Part shown: one piece after another, positions 61,051 through 64,000 of the stretch
How positions within the stretch are numbered: position 1 is the stretch's first letter
Layout of the letters: each line of letters opens with the position of its first letter
NCBI RefSeq assembly: GCF_000190435.1
Contig: NC_015152.1
Coordinates: 440,458 to 504,457 of the forward strand
DNA length: 64,000 nt
From: Sphaerochaeta globosa str. Buddy
GTDB lineage: Bacteria > Spirochaetota > Spirochaetia > Sphaerochaetales > Sphaerochaetaceae
Direction: 5' to 3'
Position numbers and translations under genes: made by a program
Notes under the pieces: model-generated
The model's input: the letters and a program-made list of their open reading frames with translations, nothing else
Told to the model about the DNA's origin: nothing
Databases searched by the model: none

Positions 61051-61273
61051 CTTTCCGGCTCTTCTCCTTTTACTAGGTGCACTACACTCATAAATCCCGC
61101 TGATTGTTGGAGGTATTTGGAAGTTGTACCGGCAAGCACCGAAACCTTGGCAAGTTGGAGGTGTGAGGGTCTCGCATTGTAAGCGGGAACGGAGATCGGA
61201 AACGACTTTTCTGGTGCAGGGCCGGGTTGAGAAGAGTGAGCTTTTGGTCGTCAGGGCGATTCGATCGTTTTAG
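61051..61273. other. Intergenic region between convergent genes
   Basis: These 223 bp separate otnC and manC ends. Short open stretches exist, for example one ending VEKSELLVVRAIRSF and a stop at 61272, but none has a start with a ribosome site. I see no convincing terminator hairpin. It may be the remains of a decayed gene. Confidence 0.35.
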
Positions 61274-62587
61274 TCAATCAAGCTGAAATACCTGCTTGTC
61301 CTCAGTTTTGATGTCCTTCCCGATTTGGATTTCCATCAAGGTGAGCTCCGTCAACGCGATAATAGTATGGCGACAGCCCACGCTTAGGGTTACAACTGAG
61401 CCGGCATGTACTTCGAGTGTCTGTCCATCCAGTACCACTTGGCCGGTTCCTTCAATGATAGTCCACACTTCAGATCGCCTCTGGTGGCTGTGGTAGCTCA
61501 TCCGGCTGCCGGCCTTTATTGTCAGTTTGATCGTCAGGCTCTCTGCCCCTACATCAAAGATTTTAAAATCTCCCCACGACTTTTCTGCGAACATGATTCT
61601 CTGCTCCATGGCGTCGACGAAGGGTTTGATGAAGCTGGATTTGGTCCTGTCCGAGACGAGAATGCCTTGGGCGCTGGCACATATGATTACATCGCTCAGT
61701 CCCATTGCCAATACAGGCACATCCAGCTCGTTGATGATGTGTACCTGCCTGCAGCCTTCGTCCATACGCCCTTCGCCTATGATGGGTTCACTCATGGCTT
61801 CAGTAAGGGTGTTCCATGTTCCAAGGTCCTTCCACTGTCCGCTATAGCGCATTACTTCGATAGCTTTTTCATGTTCGACGACAGCGTAGTCGAAGCTGAT
61901 TTTTGAAAGGGTTTCGTATTTTGCATACAGGTCGTGGTAATCGGTGAAGTCAATGAGCTGGTGTGCCTTCTTGAGCAGGTAACCCAGCTTGAAGGCGAAT
62001 ACTCCTGCATTCCATACTGCTCCCTTGTCGATGTAGGTTTGAGCGGTGCTGCTATCGGGCTTTTCCTTGAAGGTGGAGACCTTGCTCACCTGTTGGGTAT
62101 CGCTAGGGAGGATGTAGCCGTATTTCTCGCTTGCGTAGGTCGGTGTGATACCAAGGAGTACCAGGTTGGCGCTTCCTTGCTGGGCTTGCAGTCCTAGTTG
62201 TTCAAGCATCGAGAAATAGTCGTCATCGACGAAGGGATCGACAGGGCAGACCACCACGGCCTCTTCTTCTCCCACACCCTGGATGTCATGGACATAGGAA
62301 GCTGCAAGGGCAATAGCCGGGAAGGTGTCGCGCCGGCAGGGCTCCACCGATATTCCGACATCTTTGCCTAACTGATTGTGAATGGCGGAAACTTGGGTGC
62401 TTGAGGTTGCTATGGTGATGGTTGCATTTGGGTCGACAGCGCGAATCTGGCGATGGACCCGCTGGAGCATGGATTCATAGGTTCCATCCTCTTGCTTGAA
62501 GAATTTGATGAATTGCTTCGACCGTATTTCGTTGGATAGTGGCCAAAGCCGCTTTCCCGAGCCTCCAGAGAGCAGCACAATATGCAT
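61274..62587 (-). CDS. manC: Mannose-1-phosphate guanylyltransferase
   Basis: This 437-residue enzyme makes GDP-mannose from mannose 1-phosphate and GTP. It has the nucleotidyltransferase opening MHIVLLSGGSGKRLWPLSNE, VVCPVDPFVDDDYF, the sugar loop FKEKPD and WNAGVFAF. A C-terminal cupin segment (KAGSRMSYHSHQRRSEVW) gives the two-domain layout of ManC/AlgA, although its isomerase activity is uncertain. It lies alone behind a good promoter (62608-62636). GDP-mannose feeds glycan or GDP-fucose synthesis. Confidence 0.9.
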   Translation of the reverse strand: MHIVLLSGGSGKRLWPLSNEIRSKQFIKFFKQEDGTYESMLQRVHRQIRAVDPNATITIATSSTQVSAIHNQLGKDVGISVEPCRRDTFPAIALAASYVHDIQGVGEEEAVVVCPVDPFVDDDYFSMLEQLGLQAQQGSANLVLLGITPTYASEKYGYILPSDTQQVSKVSTFKEKPDSSTAQTYIDKGAVWNAGVFAFKLGYLLKKAHQLIDFTDYHDLYAKYETLSKISFDYAVVEHEKAIEVMRYSGQWKDLGTWNTLTEAMSEPIIGEGRMDEGCRQVHIINELDVPVLAMGLSDVIICASAQGILVSDRTKSSFIKPFVDAMEQRIMFAEKSWGDFKIFDVGAESLTIKLTIKAGSRMSYHSHQRRSEVWTIIEGTGQVVLDGQTLEVHAGSVVTLSVGCRHTIIALTELTLMEIQIGKDIKTEDKQVFQLD

Positions 62588-62607
62588 ACAGAGTTCTCCT
62601 TGGCTTC

Positions 62608-62636
62608 ATGATAGGCTAGAGAGGACGTATAGCCAA
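62608..62636 (-). promoter_or_regulatory. Promoter of manC
   Basis: On the minus strand TTGGCT (complement of 62631-62636), 17 bp, TATCAT (complement of 62608-62613), about 20 nt before the ATG, with AAGGAG between. Confidence 0.65.
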
Positions 62637-62684
62637 GTGAATTTTGAGGAATAGCATAGGCACAGTGGTTCCCATATCGGCTCC

Positions 62685-63494
62685 TTAAGGGGTGATCAGC
62701 CTCGATAGTTCCTCTTCTGATGGAGTCTGTGGTTTTTCAGGCGACGTAATGCCTACTTCGCCAGCTTGCAAGCATGCTAGAGAGAGTAAGTATTCCAACC
62801 GCTCGAAGGTAATCTGGTGCAGTTCATACGCACGAACAGCGTATTCGACCAAACTGTCCAAAGAAATTTTGTTAGTGCGTTCTATTGAATCCAAGCCCAG
62901 CCTCTTCTTCCACAATCCTAGTTGATTCTTATCAAGATTCAATAAAGAAAGGTAGGTTTTCTGGGAAATTGCTTCAATCTCTTCCAACCGCTTAACCATG
63001 GTATGAAAAGGGACGAGAAAGATTCGGGCAAGTTTGAGAATGTCTGTAAGGTCTTTCAGTTTGGGTTCCATAGCATGCAGGTGCATTTCCTTAATGAGAA
63101 GCAGTTCAGGCAACAGTAGGGCTCTGACAAATTGATTGGCCTGCTGCTGGTTGGGAGTAAGCTCTTGTTTGGTTTCTTCAAGGGTGGCTGCCAGCAGAAC
63201 CCCCTCTCGATGGTCATACCAGATATGGTAGAGGGCATGAGCAGCTGACAGTATTTGCTCTTCATAGCTGAGAGAGGTATTGATGCACACAAAGGTTTCA
63301 CCCTGGAGATGAGAGAAGTATCCCCCAATACTCTCATCGTCCAGTGGATAGTACAGCACCCTGCTATGGAGCTGGAGGATATCAAAAATCTGATCTTGCA
63401 GGATGGTGTTCTGCTTGTAGTAGGAAGCCAGCTTATTTTGTGCTTGCATTTCCAAAAAGGAGTTACCGTTTGCTTTCTGTGTTGTGATTTGCAT
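62685..63494 (-). CDS. IrrE/ImmA-like protein with altered metal motif
   Basis: This roughly 269-residue protein of the COG2856 (IrrE/ImmA) type has the middle segment INTSLSYEEQILSAAHALYH, which aligns with the zinc-peptidase helix, and NQFVRALLLPE. The expected HExxH is HALYH at 86-90: both His are kept but the catalytic Glu is Ala. A helical C-terminal half follows. ATG 63494 has GGAGGA 7 nt upstream and overlaps the XRE gene by 32 bp. XRE plus ImmA pairs control mobile elements or act as toxin-antitoxin-like units; this member may be a non-proteolytic sensor. Confidence 0.72.
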   Translation of the reverse strand: MQITTQKANGNSFLEMQAQNKLASYYKQNTILQDQIFDILQLHSRVLYYPLDDESIGGYFSHLQGETFVCINTSLSYEEQILSAAHALYHIWYDHREGVLLAATLEETKQELTPNQQQANQFVRALLLPELLLIKEMHLHAMEPKLKDLTDILKLARIFLVPFHTMVKRLEEIEAISQKTYLSLLNLDKNQLGLWKKRLGLDSIERTNKISLDSLVEYAVRAYELHQITFERLEYLLSLACLQAGEVGITSPEKPQTPSEEELSRLITP

Positions 63495-63831
63495 CAACGA
63501 CTTCCTCCAAGTAGAGAATTTCCTGCATGACATCGGCCAAGAACAGCAGCTTCTCTCGTGTATGTTGGTTCTGGATATGATTCAGGCAATCAAGAAAATC
63601 TGATTGTTTTATTACTCCTGACGGAGCAAGGAGCACGTCAACAGTTGTTCCTAAAGCTGTAGCAATGGACGATATTTCTGTTACGTTGATGGCTTTATTA
63701 CCTGCGACTATCTTATTCATTACTTGCTTGGAGACACCGATTGCTGTGGCGAGTGCTTGTTGGGTCATATCCTGCTCATCCAAGATCCTCTTGATTGTGT
63801 TTCCTACTTCTTCAAAGGAAAGAGTTCCCAT
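63463..63831 (-). CDS. XRE-family helix-turn-helix regulator
   Basis: This 122-residue DNA-binding protein has the helix-turn-helix DMTQQALATAIGVSKQVMNK at about residues 21-40, then a C-terminal tail that may contact the IrrE-like partner. Its gene overlaps that partner by 32 bp and comes first in the operon, the arrangement of XRE/COG2856 pairs. It likely represses its own promoter (63854-63882). Confidence 0.85.
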   Translation of the reverse strand: MGTLSFEEVGNTIKRILDEQDMTQQALATAIGVSKQVMNKIVAGNKAINVTEISSIATALGTTVDVLLAPSGVIKQSDFLDCLNHIQNQHTREKLLFLADVMQEILYLEEVVDANHNTESKR

Positions 63832-63853
63832 AGATTTCGTTGCCCCCTAACCA

Positions 63854-63882
63854 AGAGTACGTGCCTGTTGCTAGAAAGTCAA
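63854..63882 (-). promoter_or_regulatory. Promoter of the XRE/IrrE-like pair
   Basis: On the minus strand TTGACT (complement of 63877-63882), 17 bp, TACTCT (complement of 63854-63859), then GGGGGC and the ATG at 63831. The bases beyond, to 64000, are AT-rich and hold no gene. Confidence 0.65.
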
Positions 63883-64000
63883 CAATATGGAGAAAAAAAA
63901 TTAAAAATGACTTAAAAGGTACACGTAATATGCACTTTATTCGCAAAAGAATCGTTAGTGTGTCAATTACCTACAATCATTGAATACTCGCTTGTGGCCA

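Noticed and set aside
61085-61272. Possible small gene between otnC and manC
   Set aside because: The short frames have no ribosome site, no recognisable product and stops in every plausible extension.
1-64000. CRISPR arrays, tRNA or rRNA genes, prophage
   Set aside because: I saw no regularly spaced repeats, cloverleaf-like segments, rRNA signatures or phage structural genes while reading through the window.

Overview
The window looks like about 64 kb of chromosome from an anaerobic, carbohydrate-scavenging spirochaete, probably Sphaerochaeta or a close relative. That assignment is an inference from gene content. There are six import systems with extracytoplasmic binding proteins, several starting with a short signal peptide that ends in A-(A/Q)-G-(S/K)-K-E without a lipobox cysteine. 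There are also GH29 and GH4 glycosidases, two Cys-type sulfatases and many LacI/AraC regulators. No rRNA, tRNA or CRISPR array is visible.

Layout. 1-9.6 kb: cutC (cut by the window edge) and a GH29 alpha-L-fucosidase on the minus strand, divergent from an LplABC-type oligosaccharide importer, a sulfatase and a membrane-bound YesN-like AraC regulator. This is a plausible unit for sulfated, fucose-containing glycans. 9.7-13.6 kb: an iron(III)/FbpABC-type importer. 13.7-24.2 kb: housekeeping and orphan genes, namely an AlbA_2/Schlafen-like putative regulator behind repeated operator half-sites, a nitrilase, a mannitol/fructuronate dehydrogenase-type enzyme, a large putative outer-membrane protein, ugd, a Cys-rich gene split by one in-frame amber codon, zupT and a GNAT enzyme. 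24.3-29.8 kb: a sugar ABC importer with an FAD oxidoreductase and a LacI regulator. 29.7-38.6 kb: an AAC(3)-like acetyltransferase, an N-acylglucosamine 2-epimerase-like enzyme, a second sugar ABC system, a GH4 enzyme, an AraC regulator and an N-acetylhexosamine-kinase-like protein. 38.6-44.4 kb: a LacI regulator, a third sugar ABC system and a second sulfatase. 44.5-50.2 kb: a four-repeat lipoprotein, the anaerobic sulfatase-maturating enzyme (anSME) gene broken by an IS1595-family element, a chromate-transporter pair and a DUF4386-like membrane protein. 50.4-51.8 kb: an AT-rich patch with a solitary AAA ATPase. 51.9-58.6 kb: a purine-type deaminase (8-oxoguanine deaminase group), a BMP/YufNOPQ nucleoside-type ABC importer and a BmrR-like MerR regulator, preceded by a MerR-style promoter. 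58.6-61.1 kb: a GyrI-like protein and an OtnK/OtnC pair. 61.3-64 kb: manC and an XRE plus IrrE-like gene pair.

How it fits together. The glycosidases, sulfatases, epimerase, kinase and importers look like modules for stripping and importing sulfated, N-acetylated or fucosylated glycans. Both sulfatases carry C-x-P-x-R and so need formylglycine maturation. The only maturase in the window is disrupted by a clean, apparently recent insertion: excising the element with one copy of CATTCAAA restores a 365-codon frame. The other notable points are the MerR-controlled deaminase/importer operon whose regulator is its last gene, the amber-split Cys-rich gene, and the symmetrical control region between the fucosidase and its importer.
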